Source of the DNA: Cyprinodon diabolis
Lineage: Eukaryota > Chordata > Actinopteri > Cyprinodontiformes > Cyprinodontidae
DNA length: 64,000 nt
Direction: 5' to 3'
Assembly: GCA_030533445.1 (NCBI GenBank)
Contig: CM060082.1
Span: 32,321,817-32,385,816, forward strand
Positions 46,956 to 60,000 of the stretch are shown here, piece by piece; within the stretch, counting starts at the first letter, position 1; each line of letters opens with the position of its first letter. The notes under the pieces are model-generated. The model did not search any database, was not told where the DNA came from, and worked only from the letters and a program-made list of their open reading frames with translations. Both the position numbers and the translations under genes were made by a program.

Positions 46956-49900
46956 AATTAACAACATAAAGAAGCACAGAAAACACTTTGGTGTTTTCAA
47001 TAACTTGTTGGGCTATGTCTTCAGTCAATAAAAGACCAAGAGAGAGCTAGACTAAAAGCAGATAACAGGAAGACCAAATGAAATAAAGCAAAGTTCTTCT
47101 CTCATAAAACATGTTAGTTTTTGTATAAGAGCCAGCTTCACAGATAAGGTAAGGATCCACATCCCATATACACCTAGACTTTTAGAGAGACTAGTCATTG
47201 ACTGCTTTTTCCATCAATTGTTATCATAAGGTGCTAAAGACAGCTCATCTTGTTGCTATGTAAGGCTTATGAGTTCAAACTGTAACTATTTGCGCTTTGC
47301 TCAGTTTTTTATAACAGCTGTTTTTTAGAGGGGTTCAGCTGAGTGTTGAAAGAACTACACACGACTTCTGCTACTTTGTCAATGAAAAATTATTCCAAGA
47401 GGCAAGGGCAGATCAAAATGAAAAGTGTCATTTTCCTAGCTACCTACTATATATTGTACCACATCTCGCAAAATAACCCGACACCGTAAGATCATAGATC
47501 CAGTTTAATAAGCTAGTACCACCATGCTTGCATATAAAATAGCACTGAAGATTTGTTACCAATTACAGAATAAGGAGAGGGGTGCATTGTAATGACTAAA
47601 GTGACCACTTAGAACGCAGAGCCTGATACAGTTATGCAGAAGTCACAAATCAAGTCATTAAATCCGTCTTTCTGATTATACACTTTGCAGAGTGTTTTAT
47701 GTATAACAGTGGATTTTTCATCTCTATGACTGCTGCAGTGGTTTTTCACATATGCAAGAACACTGTTAAGATTTGGAGACTAGTGGCTAGCCTGATTTGA
47801 ATTCTGTAAAAATATGTATATATATCAAACTGGAATATATAAACAGATTCACACTAGTTTAACTTCCAGATTTTATTACATGTTTTCAGCATGTTACAGC
47901 TTCAGCCTTCGCATTATCCATCAAGTTGTATTCTGGCCTAAAGATTTTTTCAGCTGGAATGCTGTGAAATTGGACGCTGTACTCCTCAGGGACAAAATGC
48001 CAGTCTGACTGAATGAAAATGATTTAGAATCCAACCCAGAGTCTGCAAAAAGATGCTCATCCAAAAAAGAGTTAGCTGAAGCCAACAACTGACTTGAAGC
48101 TTCCTTCTTTAAGTCAACAGTCATTCTTTAATTTAGTCTTGCCATCCACAGCATGTTGTGGCAATCCGTTGCAACACTGGATGACCACAACACACACTAA
48201 GCAGAAACCATAGCTTTTTAAACAACTTCTTGTCCTAATTGGAAAGCTATTGAAACTATACTGTCATAGTAAAATTCTTGCATTATGCTATGCGCCTCCG
48301 TTACGAAGACTCTGCTAATGCCAAGAGGAAAAAAAAATACCTTTTACTTTTTTAGAAGAATCAGAACTACTGGCATATGAAGGTGAAAAAGTTTACAGAA
48401 TGCAAACTGGAAATTAGCTGAAAAATTCTTAGGGATTCATCTCTTGTAGAAGATACCCTAAATTAAGTGTCCCGTTTCCAGCATCATTACAATTAAAACA
48501 CCAAACTTGCCCAGGTCTGCTTTTAAAAATTATATATATTTACAAATAAACTGTAAAACACTTCTTCTTACAGATATATCTGTTCAGTTTACAGCATCCT
48601 GATATTGCGGGGTAAAAAAAAAACAACTTGCCAAAGTGTGGAATCCAATCCATGACCTCACACATGGGCATCAGACTTAAATTTCGCACTCAAATCAGAT
48701 TGCGCAAACAAACCCACACAATGATTTACAAATCCCTGAAACATATTGTAAATCTGTCACACGTATGACAAGCATTGCGTCTCTCTGACCCTGAACTCCA
48801 TCTGTCATATGTGTGAATCTGATTTGTATATGAGTTTGTGATGTAAGCATGATATATAGCCTTTCCTGTGTGTGACTGTGCGAGAACAAATGTGTCTGAT
48901 TAAGTGTCCAAGAGGGATCATTTATCAAGAAATGAGGCACAGCATCGCAAAAGAAGAAATGCATGGAAGAGGGAAATGACAAAGTGTAAGCCCATGAATA
49001 TGAAATTGAGCGCTGTGAGAGAAAGGGGGTGTGCATAGGTTTGTTTGGAGCACACCAGAGAATTAGGTCCTTCTTGTCCTATTAGCAGTAGGTTTATTTA
49101 CAGACTAACCATGCTTCAGTTCCCTTTTTTTTCTGCTGAAATCCCAGGTTGAACAGCATTGCTCATTTGAAGTTTACCCAGAAGATGACCCTTACAGTAG
49201 CTACACTTCTTGGAGCTGTAGAGGAAATATGACATGCATAGCTACACCCAGCATGCACACACCCACACACATTCTGACTGAGGACACATTTTGTCAAAGA
49301 GTCCAAATTAACTCTGGTAAAAGTAGAGCTTTACTGTTCTCTAAAGACTATTATACATGATTTATCCCAAAGTCTGTGCTGGTGTTGATGAAAACAAATT
49401 CAGCCTTTGGTTTATTAATGACTCCTGCATCATAGATCTTTCAAGTGATCTCAGATGGTATTTTCATACAGTGTTAGTGCTTATTCATGGGTTTGGAACT
49501 TATCCTTCAAGTTCAAACACTCTTATGCAGGCCTGCCACCCAATATGATGCAATTCTCTTTTCTTTCTTCCTTTACTTCAGCCTGGCACTGCTGCAGGAT
49601 GTGATTAACTCTTCTTACTGCAGCTTTTTAAAAGGACCACATTTTCAAAGACACACACACACTCACCAAAACAAACATTTACTTCCACAGGGTTTGACAG
49701 TTCTAAAACTTTTTCATTACTTCAAGACCTCAAACAGCTCTTTGTAGGCACATCTCAAACTGACACTGAGTCATTACAGGTTTAAGGATTTCTCCTTATC
49801 AAAACAACTACAAACACACAGTCTCTAGAATTTTTATCTTTGAACTAAAATGAAAATATATATACATATATTATGGAATTCACCTCATCGTGTCATCACC

Positions 49901-50297
49901 CGCCCCTTTTCGCTCATTTGGTTTTGCTTTCAAACACTCTCCAGTGACATTCCTCTCTACTTGCATCTAAACTGCATGCTAACCCATGTTTGGATTGGAG
50001 ACTAATGGGATTTTTTTTTTAGCCGCCATGACCTAATATGTCAAGCAAGGATACAAGAACTCTAGTTACTTATTTTGAACTCTGGACTCTAGTGATAAAG
50101 TCCTCTAACACATCAATTTCCACAGTTACAAATCTGGACTGGAAAGAGGACAATGTATTTTCAGGTATATTATAGAACTGTTGAAATTTGTAAAACTACA
50201 GTTCTAACTATATACAGTATAGACGCTCACAGCAGCCTTATATTTGAACATGACTGAGAATTCAGAGAAAATGTTTATCCAAGAAGTACTAGACAAT

Positions 50298-51011
50298 CAG
50301 AGGTGTCAAGTAACAAAGTACAAATACTTCGTTATTGTAGTTAAGCACACTTATTAGGTATCCAAACTTTACTCCATTACTTATTTTTCCTCCTACTTCT
50401 GACTTCTACTCATTACATTTTCACACCAGTATCTGTACTTTCTATTCCTTACATTTTTAAAACAAACGTTACTTGTTACCCTTGGCTGCGGTTTAATGCT
50501 TATAAATATTTATTTCACGTCATATGTGCCATCCAATGCAGATCATTGGCTCCATCCACATCTAGTGAAAACTAGTGTAATTGGATGAGTCATATAATGA
50601 AAAAACACTCATTGGTTAGATGAAGGGAATCATCAGAAGCAAGCAGGTGTTCTTCAAACTGCAAACACGAATTTTCTATGCCATGCTACAATGTGGGATT
50701 CAGAAAAAGATGTTGAAATGTCTGAAAGGTCAGACACAGGCAAGAGCGTATCGGGAGATGGAGACAGAGACCAACAAGATTTCCCTCATCCTTGGCCCTA
50801 TTTCAAAGAAATTTTGGAAATAGTCGAAAAATTGAGCTTCAAAGGTTACTTTATACTTTTATATTTTATGTAGTTTTTGGAGCACATTCTTTTTCACTTT
50901 TACTTGAGTAAAGAGGTCGGGTTGATACTTCAAGTTCTACCAGATTGTTTTTAAACTGCAGTATCTATACTTCTACTTAAGTAACAAAAGTGTGTACTTT
51001 TGACACCACTG
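50298..51011. mobile_element. hAT-type MITE (CAGAGGTGTCAA family), copy 2
   Basis: It begins CAGAGGTGTCAAGTAACAAA and ends GTGTACTTTTGACACCACTG. It is flanked by a perfect 8-bp direct repeat, TAGACAAT, at 50290-50297 and 51012-51019. The ends carry many TACTT/AAGTA units (AAGTACAAATACTTCG; CTTCTACTTAAGTAAC) as in copy 1. The 714-bp body includes an unrelated middle (about 50500-50830) without a convincing gene. Ends and 8-bp duplication place it with hAT-type elements. Confidence 0.9.
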
Positions 51012-52499
51012 TAGACAATTACATCATACTAATCACATTCAAATATGATTAAACTCAAGCCAATATGACAAAAGCTGGAAGAACTTTAAAAAATACCAAG
51101 AATAGAACATCCTTCATAAGCAGGAAGTCCTACTGACTCACAGAGAATAAAACTCTGGTGTCTTCAACTTGGAAAACATTGAATGAGCCTCACAAAGAAC
51201 AGAAATTAGCAAGAAATACATGCAATAGCTTTAAAATGAACATTAGTTTAACTCCAAAAGTAGTTTGGGAATTGTAACACATAGCTTAGCTAAACTCAGA
51301 TATTTTTACATACAAAAGGGCACTGTGGCTCTAGACAGTATGCTGAGGACTGCTGCCCTGCTTGGAGTAATAGAACTCCCTAGTCTTTTGCAGTCTCTGT
51401 TTTTCTTTCCTATGTTTAACTAAACAATTCTTCTGATCAACTCTGATCAGCTTCCCTGTCACTGCATAATATTGGGGTGGCATGTTCAGGGTGATGAGCA
51501 CTGAGTTTTCACATTGTTTCATACTGTTTTACAAAAAAACAACAACACACTTTTTTCGACAGAATCTCCTACCAGAGCACTTGATCTCTGCACCTTGTTT
51601 GGAGTTACAGAGGGGCTTGGATACTTTTCTGATAAACACTTTTAATGCCCTGCCTATCAGTTTAGGTAGATGGCCATATTTTGCAAGGTATCCAGAAGAA
51701 CTGCTTTCTATATTTAGATATTTCCATCTTATCATCTAAACCCACTTTGTGCTCCTTTACAGCTTTATCTCCAGTCCTCTCTGAGATGTTTATTGGTGTT
51801 AAAAATGATGAATACTCACTATTATTTTCTAACACACCTCTGAAAGTGTTAAAGGAAAGTTGTCTTTATATTCCAAACAGGTGAAACCAATCAAATGTCA
51901 GGCGACTTCTGAAGGCAACTCAATGCATTAGATTTTAGATTTGAAGTTTTTTTTTTTTTACAACTGTATACTAGTCATTCAAGTTTCATAAAAGAAAACC
52001 AAAAATATATATATACTATATGATTCACAGTTATGCAAAGTATAGTGTTGGAGGTCATAATTGCAATACAATTGATTGGTTGCTTGTTTTTGCTTTCAAA
52101 AATAATTAATTTGAAAAAGAAAACTATGTGGAAAAAAGACACTTAAGACTTAATTTTGAATTTTTAAAGATTCAAAAAGATTTTTGAGAACTGAGATTTC
52201 TTTGCAGTAAATATAAATTCAATCTAACAAAGTTCATCATCACAGGGTACTAGAGGAAGTTAAACAGGATACCTTTAGTGCACAACGTTCCTGTGCACAA
52301 AGCTGTTATTCTTTCAACAACCTGCATTAAAAAGAACTGTAAGAAGATGGTCAAAGGAAGCTGAAGAGAACTACAACATTGTTTTGAGACGATGCACTTT
52401 GCCAGCCACATGAAGACAACATCAATACAATGACTGAGTGTGTGACTGACTACATAAATGTTTGTGTAGATAAAACATCCCTACTAAAACAGTGAAATG

Positions 52500-54290
52500 C
52501 TTTCCGAAAAAATAAACCATGATCTGAACCAACTGCTTGACAAGAAAAACGAGAAGGGAGACAGGGAATTAATGAGGAGTATACAGAAGCAACTTAAGGA
52601 CAAGATAAGAGAAAGCAAGGAGACATACAAGAAGAGGCTGAAAAACAGGCTCCAGCAAAACAATATCTGAGATGTGTGGTCAGGGATGAGGAAAATCACA
52701 GGCTTCAAGGAGAAAGATGATCCGGTAGAAGTCTGAACAGAGCCAATGTACTGAATACATTCTTCAACAGATTCAGTTCAGGAACAAGCTCAGCATCCCT
52801 CTCTTTTGCCCACAGTCACATGGACATCCTGCCCTCCTCTGCCATTGTCTCTCCTGCTTCTATGAGTTTGTCATCCACCAAATCAGAAAATGGTGCTGCT
52901 CCCTTCAAGTTTCACCTGTCTGTCTCTAGAATTCAAGTAAAGCGGTAACTGGAGAGGCTGAATCGTAATACGTTACCAGGTCCTGGTAGCGTCAGGCCCA
53001 GAGTCCTGAAGGCCTGTGCAGAGCAGCTCTGTGGGATTCTACAGCACCTGTTCATCCTTAGTCTGACCCTGGAGACAGGTCCAGTGATGTGGAACATCTG
53101 CTGCCTTGTTCTACTACCAAAGAAGACTCAGCCAACAGCCCTCAGTGACTATAGACAAGATGCCCTGACATTCCATATCATGACAGTCCTACAGAGTTTT
53201 GTTGGTTCACCACAGCTAGTAAACAAGTAGCTATCAAGAGCCTCTGCAGTTTGCTTATCATCATGGAGTTGGGGATGCCATTATACATCTGATTCAACAA
53301 ATCCACTGTCACTTAAACATGACAGGCATCACTTTGAGGATCCTGTTCTTTTATGTATCCAGTGCATTTACACAATTAAGCCTGACTTTGTGAGAAACTT
53401 CAGAAGGCTCAGGTGGAGGCATCAACAATCGCCTGGATCAAAGACTACATGACAAACAGACTACAGTTTGTTAGACAGAAGGGTCAGCTGTCTAATCAAA
53501 TAGTCAGCAGCACAGGAGCACAACATAGGACAGTGCTCTCTTTATTCCCTTTTTACTCTGTACGCCTCTGACTTCCAGTACCAGACATACTCCTGTTGTC
53601 TGCAGAAATACTCATCAGTCATTGGGTGGATCAAAAATGGACAAGAAGCTAAATACTTGTGGCATGGTGTGTTAACAATCTTCTGATCTTGAATGTTTGC
53701 AAAACAATGGAGATTATTGTAGATTTCAAAAGAAACAGAAACAGGTTGAATCCTAATAAAATCATGGGAGAAGAAGTGGAGGTGGTGGAGGAGTATAAAT
53801 CTTTGGTGTTCCCCTGGACAACAAACTAGATTTGAAACACAACTGTGAATGTGTCTACAAGAAGGGACAGAGCAGATTGCACTTCCTATGGAAGCTAAGG
53901 TCCCTCTGCTTTTGCAATAAAAAGGTGCTACATATCTTCTTAGAGTCTGTTGTGGACAGCGGGATGGGCTGGGGTAACAGTACCAGAGCTAAGGACTTAA
54001 AAAACCTCTACAATCTAATTAAGAAGGCTTGCTGTGTTCTAGGAACTCCTCTAGAACCTCTGGAGATGATTTCACAAAGAAAATTCTTTATAAAGTGAAG
54101 AAAATTCTTGAAAACTGTGAGCATCCTCTTCAGATTTTTAAACAACAACAAAGGGTCTTCAGTCAGAGGCTTCTCCAGACCCGGTGCAAGACAGATCACT
54201 ACAGAAGATCCTTCTTGCCTACAGCTATCAACACCTACAACTTTTACTTTCCCTTTGGTATTTTTTAATTGTATTGAATTGAAATAATTT
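52500..54290 (+). pseudogene. L2/CR1-type LINE reverse transcriptase pseudogene
   Basis: Translation in shifting plus-strand frames gives LNQLLDKKNEKGDRELMRS (start), the PLQFAYHHGVGDAIIHLIQ block near 53240, FFYVSSAFTQLSL near 53350, the VPLDNKLDLKHN block near 53815, then YKKGQSRLHFLWKLRSLCFC near 53860, and FSQRLLQTRCKTDHYRRSFL near 54160. These are consecutive landmarks of CR1/L2-type pol proteins of fish. The FxDxSSAF motif has Tyr where the first catalytic Asp belongs, the YADD region is not readable, and many stops are present. The copy ends ATTGTATTGAATTGAA at about 54280. It lies only 0.7 kb downstream (in gene sense) of CTNND2 exon 54985-55069. Confidence 0.85.
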
Positions 54291-54984
54291 ATTTCACTCG
54301 TCTTTATTTACTACTAGGCTTTATTTTATTAGACATTTCTGGCTGAAAATTACAATCTCAAGCAATCCAAAAAATGTTGACAGTATTTAATAAGGTTTTG
54401 CCAAATATTCATATGTAAATCAAAGCTCAGCAGTCATTCTTACTTGCACAGCTTTCACAGTTAACCAACAAATAAATTTCTCCTGAGAAGAAAACAACTC
54501 AAGCAGAAATTCATCAAATGAGATTTCATGTGTTTTTATAGAACAGTAAATGATCAGCTGGCTATTCTAGAAAATGCAGCATGGAAATGTGTATTTCATT
54601 AGCTCCATTTACATGTTTCCATAGAGAATCAGCTTTACCATCTGCCTTAGCCAAAGTGAAAAGCTATCAGGCCAGATTTCTAAATATAGCAATAATTTTT
54701 CTAATTATGCCATGTCAGAACTCTATTATAGCAGAAGTGCTATCACCACCTAATTAGAGCTGTAGCATGGTTTTTGCCTAAGCGTGTTATATTAGTTATG
54801 CTTTGTCATGACAGAGAAGGTAGAAGAAAAGATGGACATTCTTTAAGGGACTGAATTCTGGCAAAAGTAACTGAACAACCTCGAGTACCTTAAACCAGTA
54901 GAGAGAAACTAAATGTCAATTAGAAGAGAACAGCCTCATTTAAAATTTACAAATGCAGCAGGACATAGTTTACAACACACCTAC

Positions 54985-55069
54985 CTTTTTATAGAGGGAG
55001 CGCAGGTCTCTGTATTGCCACATACTACTAAGGACTTGAGAGGCTGCTTTTACTACTTTTGCTGAGTGT
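54985..55069 (-). CDS. ctnnd2: CTNND2 exon (armadillo domain, last repeat)
   Basis: An 85-nt exon between a CTTTCCAG acceptor above 55069 and an AAAAAG/GTAGGT donor below 54985. It completes a Lys codon begun in the upstream exon (AA plus A), then reads [18 protein letters not shown] and [10 protein letters not shown], ending in phase 0. Human delta-catenin has [20 protein letters not shown] here. The [19 protein letters not shown] segment closes the armadillo domain in all p120-catenin subfamily proteins. Confidence 0.95.
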
Positions 55070-56768
55070 CTGGAAAGAAATTGCGAAAAGATGAGAAGTT
55101 ATTTCTTTAGAACCCCATTTATTGTAATTTTTGCATTTTTACATTGACTCGATTTCTTGCCAGTTACGCCAGATGTGTGTACGGCAGGAAAATTTGGAAT
55201 GGCTTCAAAGAAACTATTACTCTTTTCAAAGGAGATTTTTTCTTTTAATGTGACTTTAAAATGACCGACGCAGCCATGCTAATGGTGTCCTACTTGCCAC
55301 GCAGATGAAAAATCATTATGGTGGAAGTAAGTTTATGAGTCTTTTGACAGCAGTCATATGGGGGAAAAAAGCTCATTTTCTATTTGTCCCAAAGTAAGTT
55401 TATATATATTTTTTGAATAATTCAAAGATAAAATGAATACATCGCAAATGAATGCAATTGTTTTAAATGTAAATTAAAACATTTGTTGATGGTTTAAATT
55501 TTCCGGATCTTCATAACAGGAACTCACTTGATAGAATTAAGTAATTAATTCTATTCATTCCTACAACAAAACAAAATAATCTTTGGCTGCAATAACCCTA
55601 GATCAATGCCCGAATTGGACCATATTAAAAGATAGGCATGTTCTAAAAGTTAAAAAATCTGTGTTTCAGTATTTATTCATTATAACCCTCTATATCATTT
55701 AATTGTATATTCTGCAGCATTTTTAGACAGTATTGTTTACCTTATTTACAGTTATACACGGTATCACTTTAACATGAGCAGTATTTTCTCAGACTATACA
55801 AGTGTAAATGTGTTAAAGTGTTATAGTGCTGCTTATTCCTGTGCCAATAGGAAAATGAAGATGTGTGAGCCATTTAGTAGATAACTGCTTCACTGAGGAA
55901 TTTGCATTTATGCGAGATTCCTGTCAGCACCTCATTCCTCTATGTAATGGTACCCTAGAGCATGGTCCCTAAATAGACCTACTCTCTCCACGATAAATCA
56001 AAATTTGACCTCAGACTGATAACACTTTGGTGCCATGGCAACCCCTGACCTACTGGTTGCTATAGCAGCAAGGCAGAACACCCTGCATGGTCTACCATGG
56101 TGAGAAGGTCTATTTCAGCTAGGTATTCCTTGTTGTTCTGTTTTATTATTTTTTTTCTTAGATGACTGATCACAGGTAACAAAGGTGCAGGTATGAATGA
56201 TGGATAAAAGAGGTTTCATAATGGCAAGGATCCCTGCTGGTTACATAGAGTCATGGCATGTGTGTGCAACACAGGATCTTTATACTGAGCTCAGTTTACA
56301 GGCTTTACTCTGTATTAAATTCTAAATTTATTTAATCATATAAAACAAAAACTATTATCAAATACTAGCACCTAATAAAAACTAGTAATCTCCACAAAAA
56401 AAACTTATTATAGAAAGAAAAAGGTTACAAATAAATAAAACTAAATTAGAATAAAAAGAAATCCAAAACTATCATAACTTTGGACAAGCTTACCTCAGAC
56501 TAGCTCCAAACCTCAAGATGAAGGCTTTTTGGAATGGAAATGAGTTTAACCACATACCGCATCATTTATTAAACTTTTTTATTTTTTATTTTTGTATTAC
56601 TAAAGAAGCAATGTGCAGAAGTTGCACAAAAATTTTTTATTTTTTATTCTAAATAATGAAGCTCATCTTTCAGACTGTGGTCATTTCAAGTATTAATGTC
56701 AAAACTTTTGAGTTTGTTTCCTTAGAGCTGAAATTAAAAACACAATTCCATAACTATGGTCTACTTAC
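55070..56768. other. ctnnd2: CTNND2 intron (1.7 kb)
   Basis: A phase-2 intron, AT-rich; no repeats or open frames that I can assign. Confidence 0.8.
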
Positions 56769-57009
56769 TTGTCTCCTTTGCTGCGGGCAATGCCGATGAG
56801 TTTTTCAATCCCTCCAGCATCACGTAGTGCTTTTGCATTTTCCATATTCTTGGTTATCACCTCATGTAGCGCGCAGCATATGGCAGTAATTGTATCGTCT
56901 GACATGGCCTTGCTGGGAGTGCCTGACGTTCCGATGCTGGTGGTATTATTGTTGCTGCTGCTACTACTGCCGGGTAACCGATGGATTAAATCCCTTATGG
57001 CATATTTTC
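56769..57009 (-). CDS. ctnnd2: CTNND2 exon (armadillo domain, inter-repeat loop)
   Basis: A 241-nt exon, acceptor CAACTAG above 57009 and donor ACAA/GTAAGT below 56769, starting with two bases of a split codon and ending in phase 2. It reads [13 protein letters not shown], a Ser/Asn/Thr/Gly linker (about 18 residues), [39 protein letters not shown] and IGIARSKGD. Human delta-catenin has the same flanks with a shorter linker. CTNND2 belongs to the p120-catenin group; its armadillo repeats bind the cadherin juxtamembrane tail, and it acts at adherens junctions and synapses. The earlier exons, with the N-terminal coiled coil and most repeats, must lie right of the window. Fish often keep ctnnd2a and ctnnd2b; which one this is cannot be decided here. 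Confidence 0.97.
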
Positions 57010-60000
57010 CTAGTTGTAAAAAAAAAACAAAAAAAACAACATAAGAGCAAGAATTTTAATTAACGTTGTGATACTTTTAGCATCCCTAAGATACTGCGCA
57101 ACGTACATTTTGTAGTGTTAAAGTCACACTTTAAGAGTTATATTTAACACCAATCTGAGTGCATTTGGTCCCACTCTGAATTTGTCTTAAGTTAACTCTC
57201 TACATTGTGTATATCTTCAGTTGTTCTTGTAATAACTTTAAAAAGGTACAGATAAGTAAATTACTGGGACACATTAAAATACACATATATTTATAAAAAA
57301 GTGTTCTGTAAGAAAAAATTAATATGATTAAAATCGATCACTGTCACTCTAAGCTAAAGTAAGAGAAAACAAGTTGCAAAGTTCCATAGGTGTCATTATC
57401 TATCTAAGAAATATGCTGAGAAGTTCCCATGAGACTAAGAGGCAAAGAAGACTGAGGCAAAGGACCAAAGAGATCACGTTGAATAGGTAGTGAGAGCAGA
57501 AGACAGTAGAGAAACTGTGGAGATAAAATATATGATTGTGCTGACTAAGGAACAATGTAGGAATGAATCAAACATGAGCGGTAGCCTGGGGAAAGAAATG
57601 TCTCAAACATCATAAAATCTGTCATTTTCTCTTGAATTGTTTTGTGCTTTGCGGGACAAAACCCACAGGTCAAGTTTCAGGTAAAGAACAATTGTTTCAG
57701 ACTCAGAGTTGAATACGAGACACAGCTAAGATTTAGTTACAAACTGAGCGGCCGTTCGAATAGAAGAGGCTGAACTAAAACACAAAATACAAACCCTTTG
57801 TTTTGTATACCACTGAATTACTGTTATTGAAAGTAGCATCCAAGGCTAACAACTGCTATCTCACCCCAAACAGTAATTGCCGATGGATATGGAAAGTTTT
57901 ATGCACCTGTGGAAATCTGCTGCTTACAGTTATCAGTAGAGGTTCCCTGCAAGATCAAATCAGCCTTTTACTAAAATATTGTGTAATAAATGATATAGCA
58001 TAATAAAAAAAAAATAAATCAAGTTTAATATTTGAAGAGTAATGAAAACAAATCAATCTGAGTCAGAGTAAAGAGACGTTGCTTTTCTATTGTTTTCTCA
58101 TTTCAAACAGGCTGTAACACCCTTTTTTGAAACGGAGAACAATGAAGCCAAAATAATAGTTCTATAATGAAAGGCTTGTTGTGTTCACTTTACTGGTTGT
58201 AAAATAACACCTTTTAAGCAACTTGTTTTCACAGCACAAAACAAAAGCACCACTTGCCTTTTCAACTGCCACTTTTTACCGAATGACCAACCCTCTGGTG
58301 CTACTGTGACTTCATTAAGTCTTACACCAAGTAGCCCGGCTACTTTTTCTGTGCAGCTTGAGATCTGCTCTTTGAAACAAGAAATATTTTTCTTCCTTTC
58401 ACAGCTTTCCACTTCCCTTTATTCTGGATTTCTGATACACTTTCTGCACATGAAAGCATAAAACCACACATCATTGCCATATTATTGCATTCCTTCAAGT
58501 TTGGAAGTCAAACATGACGAGTACTATATAGGAAATGTATACTTTTTCCTTCAAGATTGTAGCCGCGCTTAAAAAAAAAAAAATATATATATATATATAT
58601 ATGCTGATATTTCAAATATGCACCTGGATTAATCCATAGGAATCAAACATAAGCTCAAGAGTCCATCGTTAAGGATAAAGTTATGAGTTAATTGGTGGAG
58701 TGTTATCAGAGGTTGCCAGGCTCAGCAGAGGTTAAGCAGCTATTGTCTTTGAATACAAAGATAATATGAATCCTTGGAGGACAACTCATTATGGGACTGA
58801 CTTGAGTCGAGTGAATCATTTCTTGGCTGATTTACTAACTAAACACTCAGTAATTTACTTAACTTATTTAAAGATTTGACAAATGCCTGAGTGAAGGACT
58901 AAATTATTTACTGATTAAAGCTGTGAATGATTTACTGACTTGCTAATTTACTGGTAGAGTGACAGATCATTTTCTCTAAGGATGTCTGGCTTTCTGATAG
59001 ACTGACTAATTTATTAACTGACTGACTCCAGGTATAACAGCAATACCTGACACTCACAGGAGGCTTGAGAAGATATCAGAGCCATAAATATTTTCCGCTT
59101 ATCAACAAAACGCACTGATAAGTTGCCAGCAGCATATTCAGTAAATATGCTTGCACAAGTATGTAGGTATACAGCCACATCCTTTTATCCCTCAGAACAT
59201 CTTCACATTTTTATTTCATGGAGCCCAAGTTTAGAAAATTTATAATAGGGACCAGGAGAAAGGACGATTCATCAGAGTGGTGGTCACCCATGAGAGAGGA
59301 CAGAAGATGAATAGAAAGCTCTGAAATGAAGGGGCGGATTTAACCAGTACTGATATTAGCATAAGCTTAGACGAATGGAAGATGAGATGCCTTAAAAGCT
59401 GTAGAATCAAATGGAAGGGACCCTTAAAAATTCTAACTGTTTTTAATGACAAGTTTGATTGAATTTAGATTGCCATGCATATCTCCTGAATCATCCGCAG
59501 TCAGCTTTATGTAAACACAAGTATATATAGAATTTGTCACCACAGTAGAGGCAATGCTCATTAAAATGTCTTCAAGTTTACACTTCATTAGCACAACCCT
59601 ATTAACTTCAATTCAGCAACAACATTTAACCCTGTTTGGCTCAGTTTTAAACAAATAAAATGTGGATTTTAACTGAGAGAAGAAGTTAGGTCACCCTACC
59701 CATAATAGATGGTGTTGCCTTCTTTAGCTGAAATAACCTTAGTGAGACATTCCCTGTAGCGACTGACCGTTCTCTGACACCAAAAAAAGAAAAAGTGTCC
59801 TACATCTTACTTACAGCTGTTAGAATTGTTCAGTGATTAGATCAGTTTATTTGCTGATATTCATTGAAATATTCAGTATTTTTATATTCATGATGCGCAT
59901 CCATAAATGTTTATAAAATAATACGGATGTTAGAAATTTTAATGACTCTAATGGTGCCCTACTTATGAGATATTTGTTTTCTAATTTTTTTAACTCATGG

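Larger units (their letters stand above)
39805..54984. other. ctnnd2: CTNND2 intron (15.2 kb), repeat-rich
   Basis: A phase-0 intron holding LINE relics at 43500-44215 and 52500-54290, LINE 3' tails at 44608, 44982 and 46540, two MITE-like repeats at 44939-45540 and 45795-46230, and an hAT-type MITE at 50298-51011. The stretches 39.9-43.5, 47.0-50.2 and 51.0-52.4 kb show only AT-rich intronic DNA. Confidence 0.75.
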
